The notes beneath the pieces are model-generated. The model searched no databases. It worked only from the letters and a program-made list of their open reading frames with translations, and was not told the DNA's origin. Source: JBBTCX01 sp964494205 (GTDB taxonomy: Bacteria > Planctomycetota > Phycisphaerae > UBA1845). From it: a DNA stretch of 64,000 nt. Positions within the stretch are counted from its first letter, which is position 1, and every line of letters starts with the position of its first letter. The DNA is taken from the NCBI GenBank assembly GCA_964494205.1, contig CAZBRD010000014.1, positions 62,001 through 126,000 on the forward strand. The letters run 5' to 3'. This document shows positions 17,388-26,010 of this stretch, one piece after another. Made by a program: the position numbers and the translations under genes.

Positions 17388-19133
17388 ATGAAAAACGCTT
17401 GGGTAAGTCGAAAAAGCGGTCATTGTTCACATTGCTTGGTTATCTTCGCGGTTGCGATTGTCAGCTCGCTTGCGGTTTCAAACTCAGCCGTCGCGCAATG
17501 CTCCACCAATTTGCAATGCCACAACGACAACAATGTTTGCACCTGCGATCGCTGCGTGTCCACTGTTTGCCAGCACAACTTCACCATTTACGGCAACACG
17601 AACTGCGACACGGCTTCGCTTCCCAACGTGGACGACATTCTCTGCACGCTCAGCGGATTTTCCAATTTTGCGAATTGCCCCAACGCCGACTTAAAACCGA
17701 ATTGCACGGGCAACAACATTATCAACATCGATGACATTCTCGCGGTGCTGAACGCGTTTTCCGGGCAAGATCCCTGTGCTTGCGCTACCGGGATTCCGTG
17801 CGGCATCGCCGCCGATTGCGATGACGGCGTGTTCTGCAATGGAGCGGAAGTTTGCACGGGTGGCTTCTGCCAACCCGGCGCCAACCCCTGCCCGGGCCAG
17901 GGTTGCAGCGAGGCCGGCGATGTTTGCACGGGCGTCGGGAACGCCGTCATATCCTGTCAATTGGAATCAACCACGGCTGCGCGGGGCAGCGTTGTGCGGC
18001 TAGACGCGTTTGTTGAATCCGTCACTAGCCTGGCCGCCTACGAGGTGGCGATCGTGATTACGAAACTCTCAGGACCGGGTACGCTCGAGGCTGAGTGTTC
18101 CGACGGGGTGGTGATCGATTCGGATCGTCCTAATTTTATCTTCGCGGGACAGTCGCCGGTGTTCATTGCCTTGGATTGCAACAACGATCGCGCCGCTGCT
18201 GCCCTTTTGAACGGCAGTGCTTCAACCACACCGGCGAAGTACCTCGCCGAGTTTCAGCTCTCCGTCTCGTTGACGTCGAGTTCATGCACGACCTATCAGA
18301 TCGCCATCGAGCCGTCGCCGGGTTCGCAATTGCGCGGACCTGGCGGGTCCACGATTGGATTCATTCCGGGTTCAGCATGCACGCTTCAAATTACCGGCAA
18401 CAGCGGCATCGATTGCAACAACAACGGAACGCCGGATGAATGCGAGACGGATTGTCAGCCGAACGGTGTGGCTGACGAGTGTGATCTGACGCTTGGCACC
18501 AGTGACGATTGCAACAACAACGACATTCCGGACGAATGCGAAGTTGATTGTCAAAACAACGGCATTCCCGATGAGTGCGACATCACGAGCATGACCAGCG
18601 ACGACTGCAACAACAACGATATTCCGGACGAATGCGAGTCTCCGGATTGCCAGCAGAATGATATCCCCGATGATTGCGACATCGCCGGCCCCAGCACCGA
18701 TTGCAACAACAACCTGATCCCCGATGAATGCGACTTAGCCAACGGCATCGGCTCGGACTGTCAGCCCAATGGCGTGTTCGATCTCTGCGACATTCAAAAC
18801 GCCACGTCACAGGACTTTAACAGCAACGGTATTCCCGATGAGTGCGATGCGTTCTGTGCGGCTGGTTGCAACGATAACAACGTTTGCACGTGCGACCGCT
18901 GCCTGAACGGTCTCTGCTCCCACACCAACCGTAAATACGGCGACGCCAATTGCAGCGGCGGCATCGTCAATATCGACGACATCCTTTGCACGCTGGCAGG
19001 TTTCGCGAACCTCAACGACTGCCGCAACGCCGATGTCGCTCCACCGTGCATGGGGAACGGAGTCATCAACCTCGACGATATCTTGCGGGTGCTGGGAGCA
19101 TTCGGTGGGGAAAACCTCTGCGGGTGTAATTGA
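17388..19133 (+). CDS. Secreted protein with dockerin-like ends and calcium-binding repeats
   Basis: 581 residues from ATG 17388, where a signal peptide begins (MKNAWVSRKSGHC..., hydrophobic core VIFAVAIVSSLAVS, cut near AVAQC). Two dockerin-like modules frame the protein: NVDDILCTLSGFSNF...INIDDILAVLNAF near the N-terminus and VNIDDILCTLAGF...INLDDILRVLGAF at the C-terminus. Between them is a beta-rich domain, then about eight short repeats of the type C-N-N-N-x-I-P-D-E-C, rich in Asp and Cys. These repeats probably bind calcium and are typical of planctomycete exported proteins. No catalytic domain was recognised, so a structural or adhesive role at the cell surface is inferred. Confidence 0.8.
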   Translation: MKNAWVSRKSGHCSHCLVIFAVAIVSSLAVSNSAVAQCSTNLQCHNDNNVCTCDRCVSTVCQHNFTIYGNTNCDTASLPNVDDILCTLSGFSNFANCPNADLKPNCTGNNIINIDDILAVLNAFSGQDPCACATGIPCGIAADCDDGVFCNGAEVCTGGFCQPGANPCPGQGCSEAGDVCTGVGNAVISCQLESTTAARGSVVRLDAFVESVTSLAAYEVAIVITKLSGPGTLEAECSDGVVIDSDRPNFIFAGQSPVFIALDCNNDRAAAALLNGSASTTPAKYLAEFQLSVSLTSSSCTTYQIAIEPSPGSQLRGPGGSTIGFIPGSACTLQITGNSGIDCNNNGTPDECETDCQPNGVADECDLTLGTSDDCNNNDIPDECEVDCQNNGIPDECDITSMTSDDCNNNDIPDECESPDCQQNDIPDDCDIAGPSTDCNNNLIPDECDLANGIGSDCQPNGVFDLCDIQNATSQDFNSNGIPDECDAFCAAGCNDNNVCTCDRCLNGLCSHTNRKYGDANCSGGIVNIDDILCTLAGFANLNDCRNADVAPPCMGNGVINLDDILRVLGAFGGENLCGCN

Positions 19134-19710
19134 CGAGGCGCTATACGCTCGATGGTGTGCACGACAGGACTTCGCCACCGCCGAGTTGCGGCTTGACCGT
19201 GCCACCCGAATTGCGGAACCAGAATTATCTTCGACGAACAGGAACCGCGTCGCCTTTCAAGATTCGTGTGCACTTTCGCGGATTTCAGTGCTGCGCGTGC
19301 GAATATCCGCAATTTCATCATGTTGTGGTGCTCGTCACAGCACTGTTGATGCCGTTGGATGACCTAACGGCTTCCTCCTTTGAGGCGAAGTGGAAGCTGA
19401 ATCACACCAGGCCAACCAGTCGCCGACCTTGCTGACAACACTGTTACGCATGGTTACAAAAACACCCATCGCGAACCGTCCGCCTGCGTAAGAAATTGTG
19501 TCACTGCTGCATCGCTTCTCGCAGTCAACTGGTATCCCGATACATCTGTCGTTACTATCAGGTTCCAGCCGAAAAACCATATGCGCGACGGATCGCAGAC
19601 TAGGCACGGACGCTTAGTTGGAGAGGGGATACAAACGAGTTCGGCACTCCCGATCTCGATCGAAAGAATTTCACACCGAGAGGATCAACAACGTAATGAG
19701 GAGCCATTCC
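19134..19710. other. Intergenic region upstream of the first metalloprotease
   Basis: About 575 bp without a credible gene. It contains one copy of the dispersed half-palindrome (19186-19207). A GAGGAG ribosome-binding site at 19698-19703 decides the downstream start. Confidence 0.5.
19186..19207. repeat. Dispersed half-palindrome, copy 2
   Basis: ttgcggcttgaccgtgcc followed by accc. It shares the word gcttgaccgtgccaccc with 27282-27297 and differs from 9423-9445 at a few positions. Confidence 0.65.
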
Positions 19711-22533
19711 ATGACCCGACGACACTCGACGAAAATCGAAACGTTCATGGCCATGTGCATCGCTGCACTGGTCATGGTCGCGCTGACTGCAAGAGTCCGC
19801 GCGGAACAGACGCCGACGGCGCCCGCACCTGAAGGTGCTCCACAAGTCAAAGCCGAGGGCGACGGCGGCAAGAAGGACGAAGCCAAGAAAGACGACGCTA
19901 AGGACGGAAAGAAAGACAAGGACAAAGAAGATGACTTCCCCAAGTTCGAGGAAGTCACCAAGGATCACAAAGAAGTCGTCGGTCCTATGGGCGAAACTGG
20001 TTTCTTCCCGCTCTATTACAACAAGAAGACTGATCAGCTTCTCGCCGTCATTCCAAAAAGCATGCTCGAGAAGAACTTCCTGATGGCCAGCAGCATCGCA
20101 GGCGGTCCGACGTTTGCCGGTTGGATGTGGGGTGACCACGTCGTGCAGTGGCACGAGATGGACAAGAAACTTGTTCTCATCGAACCAGACCTTCGCTACA
20201 AGGACGGCGGGGACAATCCTGTGTCCGATGCGATCAAGCGGACGTATACCGATCGAATTCTCACATCGACTGCTATCGTCACGAAGAAGGGCCAGGACCC
20301 GGTCATTGACCTCGGCGATATTTTCAAGAAAGACTTCGCCGATATCGGCGGCATCTTCGGCGGCAACATGGACTCATCCCTCAGTCGCTGGGCCAAGTAC
20401 AAGGCGTTTCCAAAGAATGTGGAAATCGCGGTTGATGCAGCCGTCATGAAAGGTCCGGGTGGAAACGAAGGCGGCACGCGGGCGCAAGTTCACTACAGCA
20501 TCGTTGAACTTCCAAAGAACGATTACAAACCGCGTGAAGCCGATCCTCGTATTGGATATTTCCTTACCGCGGTCAAGGATTGGACCACCGACCACAACGC
20601 GGACACGATCTTCAAGCGCTACGTCCATCGCTGGGACGTTCGTAAGGCCGAACCGGACAAGGCCGTCTCCGACGTTGATCCCGAACATCAAATCGTTTTC
20701 TACATCGAAAAGACCGTGCCTGTGAAGTATCGCCGCTATGTGCGCGAGGGCATCCTGATGTGGAACACTGCGTTTGAGAAAGCTGGTTTCCGAAACGCCG
20801 TTCGCGTCGAGCAGCAAACCGACACCGTCCACGCCGAGAAGGACCCCGAAGACGTGCGTTACGCGTTCTATCGCTGGATTGTCAGCGGCCGTGCGTTCGC
20901 CATGGGCCCGTCGCTCGCGAATCCTCTCACCGGACAAATCCTCGATGCAGATATCATCATGGACGACGCGATGGCCCGTTCATGGGAGCTGCAATATGCA
21001 CGATACAGCGGCGTCGGTCTGGCAGCCATGGACGATCCGCAACTCCGCGAGTTTCTCGATAAGCACCCCGAATGGGATTACAAGCCGATGATCGAGAAAC
21101 TCCTGCCGGAGAACGCACGCTTCAGCGGCATCGACATCGAAATGTCACCGGAAGTGGCCAAGCGCATGGCCCATAAGCATGGGTACTGCACTTACGCGAC
21201 CGGTCTCGCACACGAGATGGCGTTCAATATGGCGTGGCTCAATGCGGAAGGCCTCACAAATCGCAGTGACGAGTACGTCGGGCAATTGATCAAGGAAGTG
21301 GCTGCGCACGAAGTGGGCCACACACTTGGTCTGCGACACAACTTCAAGGCAAGCTCCTGGAAATCAGTCGATGAAATGATCGCCACCAAGGATCACAACA
21401 CGCCCAACTGCGGCTCGGTCATGGACTACAGCCCGGGCATGTTCCATCCGGAAAAAGAAAAACAAGGCATCTTCGTCATGCAGGCCGTTGGCCCTTACGA
21501 CGATTGGGCGATCGCTTACGGTTATCAGCAACATCAGGGAACCGAGCACAAGGACGAAGCTTCGCTGTTGAAGGCGATCACCTCGCGCGTGGCAGAGCCC
21601 GGTCTTGCATACGGCACTGATGAAGACACATCGATGCTCGCCCCCGATCCGTTGATCAATCGTTACGACAACAGCAGTGACAACATTCAATTTGCGAAAC
21701 ATCGCATGGAAATGGTTCGCAAGCTGCAAAAGGATATCTCCAACTGGGCCGTGAAAGATGGCGAGAGCTACGTCGCACTCCGCAAGTCGTTCGACATGCT
21801 CTTGTTTGAATACGCCCGCGCCGCGGGTTTCGCTGCCCGTTATGTCGGCGGTCAGTACATGAACCGCGATCACAAGGGTGACCCCAACGCGCGTCCTCCG
21901 CTGGAAATCGTTCCAGCCGCCAAGCAGCGCGAAGCGCTCGATTTCCTCGTCGAGACCGTGTTCAGTGACAAGGACTTCAAGTTCGATCCCGAATTGATCA
22001 ACAAGCTGGCAGCCGGTCGCTGGTCGCACTGGGAAAGCGACGCCATGGACACGCAGCTTGATTACCCGATCCACGACCGCATCGCCGCCACGCAGTGGAC
22101 GGCATTGTTTGCCGTGTTCAATCCGTTCAATCTTGATCGTATCTACGATGCCGAACTGAAAGTCGCCGCCGATCAGGACACGGTCACGGTGCCCGAAGTC
22201 GTCGGCAAAGTGACGAGCGCGATCTGGTCGGAAGTGGATCAGGGTCCGGGTGGGAAGAGCTACAGCGACAAGCAGCCATATATCTCCAGCGTCCGCCGGA
22301 GTCTGCAAAGGCAGCACCTGAACACCCTGACCAACATCGCGCTTTCGCAACCGGGCAGCATGATGGCGGCTGACATCAACGCTGTAGTCACCATGAAGAT
22401 GTCCAAGCTTTCGGAATCGATCGGCAAGATTCTTGCCTCCGACGGAAGCAAGCTTGATGAGTTCACCCGGGCCCACCTCGATGAGTGCAAGTCACGCATC
22501 GATCGCGTGCTCACGGCGAAGTATGAACTGTAA
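19711..22533 (+). CDS. Secreted zinc metalloprotease, DUF5117/DUF5118 family (copy 1)
   Basis: About 940 residues from ATG 19711, chosen because GAGGAG lies seven bases upstream; ATG 19696 is possible. A signal peptide (MAMCIAALVMVALTARVRA) is followed by a Lys/Asp/Glu-rich linker. A DUF5118-like segment begins at FPKFEEVTKD, then DUF5117. The catalytic core has HEVGHTLGLRHNF (metal ligands in HExxHxxGxxH, near residue 533) and a Met-turn SVMDYSPG, which places it with the metzincin-like fold. A C-terminal helical domain follows. It presumably degrades peptides outside the cytoplasm. A paralogue follows after 28 bp and the two look co-transcribed. Confidence 0.9.
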   Translation: MTRRHSTKIETFMAMCIAALVMVALTARVRAEQTPTAPAPEGAPQVKAEGDGGKKDEAKKDDAKDGKKDKDKEDDFPKFEEVTKDHKEVVGPMGETGFFPLYYNKKTDQLLAVIPKSMLEKNFLMASSIAGGPTFAGWMWGDHVVQWHEMDKKLVLIEPDLRYKDGGDNPVSDAIKRTYTDRILTSTAIVTKKGQDPVIDLGDIFKKDFADIGGIFGGNMDSSLSRWAKYKAFPKNVEIAVDAAVMKGPGGNEGGTRAQVHYSIVELPKNDYKPREADPRIGYFLTAVKDWTTDHNADTIFKRYVHRWDVRKAEPDKAVSDVDPEHQIVFYIEKTVPVKYRRYVREGILMWNTAFEKAGFRNAVRVEQQTDTVHAEKDPEDVRYAFYRWIVSGRAFAMGPSLANPLTGQILDADIIMDDAMARSWELQYARYSGVGLAAMDDPQLREFLDKHPEWDYKPMIEKLLPENARFSGIDIEMSPEVAKRMAHKHGYCTYATGLAHEMAFNMAWLNAEGLTNRSDEYVGQLIKEVAAHEVGHTLGLRHNFKASSWKSVDEMIATKDHNTPNCGSVMDYSPGMFHPEKEKQGIFVMQAVGPYDDWAIAYGYQQHQGTEHKDEASLLKAITSRVAEPGLAYGTDEDTSMLAPDPLINRYDNSSDNIQFAKHRMEMVRKLQKDISNWAVKDGESYVALRKSFDMLLFEYARAAGFAARYVGGQYMNRDHKGDPNARPPLEIVPAAKQREALDFLVETVFSDKDFKFDPELINKLAAGRWSHWESDAMDTQLDYPIHDRIAATQWTALFAVFNPFNLDRIYDAELKVAADQDTVTVPEVVGKVTSAIWSEVDQGPGGKSYSDKQPYISSVRRSLQRQHLNTLTNIALSQPGSMMAADINAVVTMKMSKLSESIGKILASDGSKLDEFTRAHLDECKSRIDRVLTAKYEL

Positions 22534-22561
22534 TTCGGATGACAAGAAAGGAGATATGTCC

Positions 22562-25279
22562 ATGAAAAAAACTGTTCTTTCATCCGCAACATTGATGCTG
22601 ATGTTTGCAGTCTGCGTGCCGGTTCTCGCTCAGGACAAGCCGCAGGACAAAGATAAACCGGACTTCCCCAAGTTCGAAGAAGTCACGAAAGACATGAAGA
22701 CCGTTGAAGGCTTCATCACGATTTACCGCGACGACAAGAAGGACAAGCTTTTCGCGCGGATTCCAGCCAAGACGCTCGACAAACCGTTCTTGCTCGCGAC
22801 GTCCATCGCGCGCGGTCCGGAATATGCCGGATGGCAGTGGGTTGATGCGGCTGTCTATTGGGAGCGCATCGACAAGAAGCTCGTGCTGATGGGCGCGGAC
22901 CCGCGCTACACCAAGGGCAAAGGCTCTACGGTGGAGGACGTCATCGCGCGCACCTACACCGACTCGATTATTCAAACGGTCACGATCGTTACGGAAATCG
23001 AAGGTGATCCGGTCATCGATCTCGGAAAATTGCTTAAGACGGACTTCGCCCAAATTCGCGAAGCATTCCCAGGAAAGATCGATGCGAGCCTGAGTCGCAT
23101 CGCCACCGTCAAGAACTTCGAGAAGAACCTTGAAGTCGACGTCGACCTCGCGGTGAATTCCCCGGGCGGCAATGGCGGCTCGGAAGTCGGCATTCATTAC
23201 AGCTTCCATTATCTGCCTGACAACGGGTTCAAGTCGCGAGAGGCAGATCCGCGAGTCGGTTACTTCCTCACGGTCATGAAAGACTGGACGGCCAATCACA
23301 ACGACCGCACGATCTTCAAGCGCTACATCAACCGCTGGGAACTTCGCAAAGCCCAGCCGGATCAGGAAGTGTCCGACGTACGGCCCGAAGATCAGATCGT
23401 CTTCTACATCGAGAAGACCGTGCCGGTGAAGTATCGCCGCTATGTCCGCGAGGGCATCGAAGAATGGAACAAGGCGTTTGAAGCCGCGGGTCTTCGCAAT
23501 GCGGTGGCTGCGATTCAACAGACAGACACCGTGCACAATGACAAAGACCCGGAAGATGTACGATACAACTTCATTCGCTGGATCGTCACGGGCACGCCGT
23601 TCGCCATGGGACCGTCGCGCGTGAATCCGTTCACCGGCCAGATTCTCGACGCGGACATCATCTTCGACGACTCGATGATTCGTTCTGTTCTGCACGAGTA
23701 TGACATCAGCGGCCCGAAGGCGATTGATTCGAATATCGACTCGACGGTGAGTCAGTTCCTCGCCGAGCATCCGGAATGGAATGACGCATGTGGCCATAAT
23801 CACCTGTCTCTTGGCCATACGTCTGCCGAGTACGAAGACGATTCGATTCCCGGAACCCCGACCGGTCTCAAGCAGAAGCCAAGTTGGCTGCCGCAAGGAC
23901 AGTTTGAGCCGACTGAGCATCGATGCGACGTCGGAATCGGAATGGTGCGCGAGTTGGCCATGGCCACGTTCCAGGCTGCGCAAGCCGGTCGCGATCTGCC
24001 GGAGGAATACATCGGGCAGGCGATCAAAGAAACGATCATGCACGAGGTCGGCCACACGCTGGGCCTGCGACACAATTTCAAAGCAAGCAGTTGGCAGAAG
24101 CTCAAGGATGGCCACGTAGCGGGCGACTTCACGAAGCCGACCACTGCCAGCGTCATGGACTACAATCCATACACTTTTGCCGACAACAAGGCAGAGCAGG
24201 GATCGTTCGCCACGCCGACTCTGGGCCCGTATGACATTTGGGCGATTGAGTACGGCTACAAGGAATTCGTCAAGAAGGATGGCGAAGGCCAGCCGAAGGA
24301 CGAGAAGGAAATGCTGCGTAAGATCGCATCGCGCTGCACCGAGCCGGGACTCGACTATGCGACGGACGAGGACACTTCGGATGTGTACCCCGACCCGCGC
24401 GTCAATCGCTGGGACGATGGCCGTGAGCCGATGGAGTTCGCAACCGATCGCATAAACGCTGTCGACAAGTTGTGGAAGGACGGGCTCGACTGGTCGGTGA
24501 AAGACGGCGCGAGCCTGAACAAGGCGCGCCGCGTGTTCAACACGCTGCTCAATCAATACGGTTTCGCCGCCCGCATCGCCGCACGAAACGTCGGCGGGCA
24601 GTATGTGTATCGCGATCACAAGGGCGATCCGAATGAACGTCCTGCACGCGTGCCGGTCCCCCCTGCCGAGCAACGTGCTGCTCTGAAGTTTCTTGCTGAC
24701 ACAGTCTTCTCGGACAAGAGCTTCCAGTTCTCGACGACCTTGTTGAATGCGCTTGCACCGGGTCGCTGGTCGCACTGGGATTCAGACGCGATGGACAGCG
24801 AGCTCACGCTCGACGTGCATGATCGTGTACTTACGGTTCGAATGCGGGTGTTGTTCCTGCTGATGAACCCGTTCACGATCAATCGAATCTACGACACTCA
24901 GATTCACAACGGCGAAGACGTGCTCACCGTACCTGAGTTGTTCCGGACTGTCAGCGGAACTGTTTGGTCCGAACTGTCCGCCGACGGCAAAGGCGACGGC
25001 AAGTTTACGAATCGCAAGCCGTTCATCTCCAGCTATCGTCGCGCGTTGCAGCGCGGTCACGCACAGCGATTGATCGCGATCTCTTTGAGTCAACCTGGCG
25101 CGACACTCTATGCCGACCCACATGCGGTTTCGCGAATGGCGCTGAAGGACTTGGGCGCGTCGATTCAAAAGACGCTCAAGGATCGCGGCGACAGACTCGA
25201 CGACGCATCGCGTGCGCATCTTGAGGACACTAACCGTCGTATCAAGGAAGCACTCGAAGCCGAGTATGAACTGCGGTAG
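22562..25279 (+). CDS. Secreted zinc metalloprotease, DUF5117/DUF5118 family (copy 2)
   Basis: 905 residues from ATG 22562 (MKKTVLSSATLMLMFAVCVPVLAQ, a clear signal peptide); AAAGGAG lies eight bases upstream. The domain order matches copy 1: FPKFEEVTKDMKTVEG, the DUF5117 region, then HEVGHTLGLRHNF near residue 494 and Met-turn SVMDYNPYTF. Long stretches are identical to copy 1 (for example YIEKTVPVKYRRYVREGI), so the pair arose by tandem duplication. Copy 2 has an insertion before the active site with His residues (ACGHNHLSLGHTS), absent from copy 1. A strong terminator follows. Confidence 0.9.
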   Translation: MKKTVLSSATLMLMFAVCVPVLAQDKPQDKDKPDFPKFEEVTKDMKTVEGFITIYRDDKKDKLFARIPAKTLDKPFLLATSIARGPEYAGWQWVDAAVYWERIDKKLVLMGADPRYTKGKGSTVEDVIARTYTDSIIQTVTIVTEIEGDPVIDLGKLLKTDFAQIREAFPGKIDASLSRIATVKNFEKNLEVDVDLAVNSPGGNGGSEVGIHYSFHYLPDNGFKSREADPRVGYFLTVMKDWTANHNDRTIFKRYINRWELRKAQPDQEVSDVRPEDQIVFYIEKTVPVKYRRYVREGIEEWNKAFEAAGLRNAVAAIQQTDTVHNDKDPEDVRYNFIRWIVTGTPFAMGPSRVNPFTGQILDADIIFDDSMIRSVLHEYDISGPKAIDSNIDSTVSQFLAEHPEWNDACGHNHLSLGHTSAEYEDDSIPGTPTGLKQKPSWLPQGQFEPTEHRCDVGIGMVRELAMATFQAAQAGRDLPEEYIGQAIKETIMHEVGHTLGLRHNFKASSWQKLKDGHVAGDFTKPTTASVMDYNPYTFADNKAEQGSFATPTLGPYDIWAIEYGYKEFVKKDGEGQPKDEKEMLRKIASRCTEPGLDYATDEDTSDVYPDPRVNRWDDGREPMEFATDRINAVDKLWKDGLDWSVKDGASLNKARRVFNTLLNQYGFAARIAARNVGGQYVYRDHKGDPNERPARVPVPPAEQRAALKFLADTVFSDKSFQFSTTLLNALAPGRWSHWDSDAMDSELTLDVHDRVLTVRMRVLFLLMNPFTINRIYDTQIHNGEDVLTVPELFRTVSGTVWSELSADGKGDGKFTNRKPFISSYRRALQRGHAQRLIAISLSQPGATLYADPHAVSRMALKDLGASIQKTLKDRGDRLDDASRAHLEDTNRRIKEALEAEYELR

Positions 25280-25311
25280 TCACCGCTGAACCAACTCTAA
25301 GGTAGTTCTTG

Positions 25312-25346
25312 GCCCCCGCGCGATGGAAGTCGTTGCGGGGGCTTTT
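25312..25346 (+). terminator. Rho-independent terminator after the metalloprotease pair
   Basis: gcccccgc (25312-25319) pairs with gcgggggc (25335-25342), followed by TTTT. It closes the metalloprotease unit and separates it from the PepSY-like gene. Confidence 0.8.
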
Positions 25347-25485
25347 CTTAACAAAAGACACCTCACTTCCCCCACTCAATCAAATCTCTTTTCTTGAGCC
25401 TTACTCATTGACAGAACCGACACCTGAGCGGTTTACTGAACGCATGGAACGAAGGTCCATTCATGTCTATTGAAAGGAGAATGCC

Positions 25486-26010
25486 ATGATCCGATCCAAA
25501 GTCATCGTCCCCGTCGTTATCGTCGCAGCGTTTCTTGTGGGAAACTGGTGGGCAGCCGCGGAAGACAAGAAGCAACCCGTGGAACAGGAACGTGCTGTCA
25601 CAGAGAAGGAAGTTCCCGAGGTTGCTCTGGCTGCGCTCAAGAAACTGTCGGGCGGAGCTGCCTTTACTGAATTCGCCGAGGAGATTGAGCACGGACAGAA
25701 GTATTTTGAAGGGTCCTGGAAGGGACCGGATGGCAACGTCGACGCGCTGGTGACTGAGGCCGGTGACGTCGTTGAGATTGAAGAGAAAATGCCGGCGACA
25801 AAGATTCCGGCAGGGGTTCGAGCGGCTGCGGAGAAGACTGCGGGCAAGGACGCCAGCATGTCGTTCGAGCGGAAGACCGTGTACATGTACGAAATCCACT
25901 ACAAGAAAGACGGCAAGACCCACGAGGCGATTTTCACCGCTGACGGGCGCACGTTCCACGAAGAAGGTCAGGACGGCGAAAAGGGTGAAGAGGAAGAAGA
26001 AAAGCCATAA
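25486..26010 (+). CDS. Secreted PepSY-like protein
   Basis: 174 residues from an ATG preceded by AAAGGAG. The signal peptide is VIVPVVIVAAFLVGNWWAAA. The rest has two PepSY-like alpha/beta units (EVPEVALAALKKLSGGA... and KIPAGVRAAAEKTAGKDA...) and a Glu-rich tail. PepSY domains are found in the propeptides of secreted proteases, where they act as inhibitors. Lying just behind two secreted metalloproteases it could modulate them, but a terminator intervenes and this is only inference. Its last 77 bases overlap the end of the convergent sugar dehydrogenase gene. Confidence 0.75.
   Translation: MIRSKVIVPVVIVAAFLVGNWWAAAEDKKQPVEQERAVTEKEVPEVALAALKKLSGGAAFTEFAEEIEHGQKYFEGSWKGPDGNVDALVTEAGDVVEIEEKMPATKIPAGVRAAAEKTAGKDASMSFERKTVYMYEIHYKKDGKTHEAIFTADGRTFHEEGQDGEKGEEEEEKP

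Noticed and set aside
21364..22476. A 370-codon antisense frame over the first metalloprotease
   Set aside because: Same reason: mirror of a well-supported gene, no domain or ribosome-binding site.
22580..24775. A 731-codon open frame antisense to the second metalloprotease
   Set aside because: It lies wholly opposite a gene with clear catalytic motifs, has no recognisable domain, and is explained by codon bias leaving the opposite strand free of stops.
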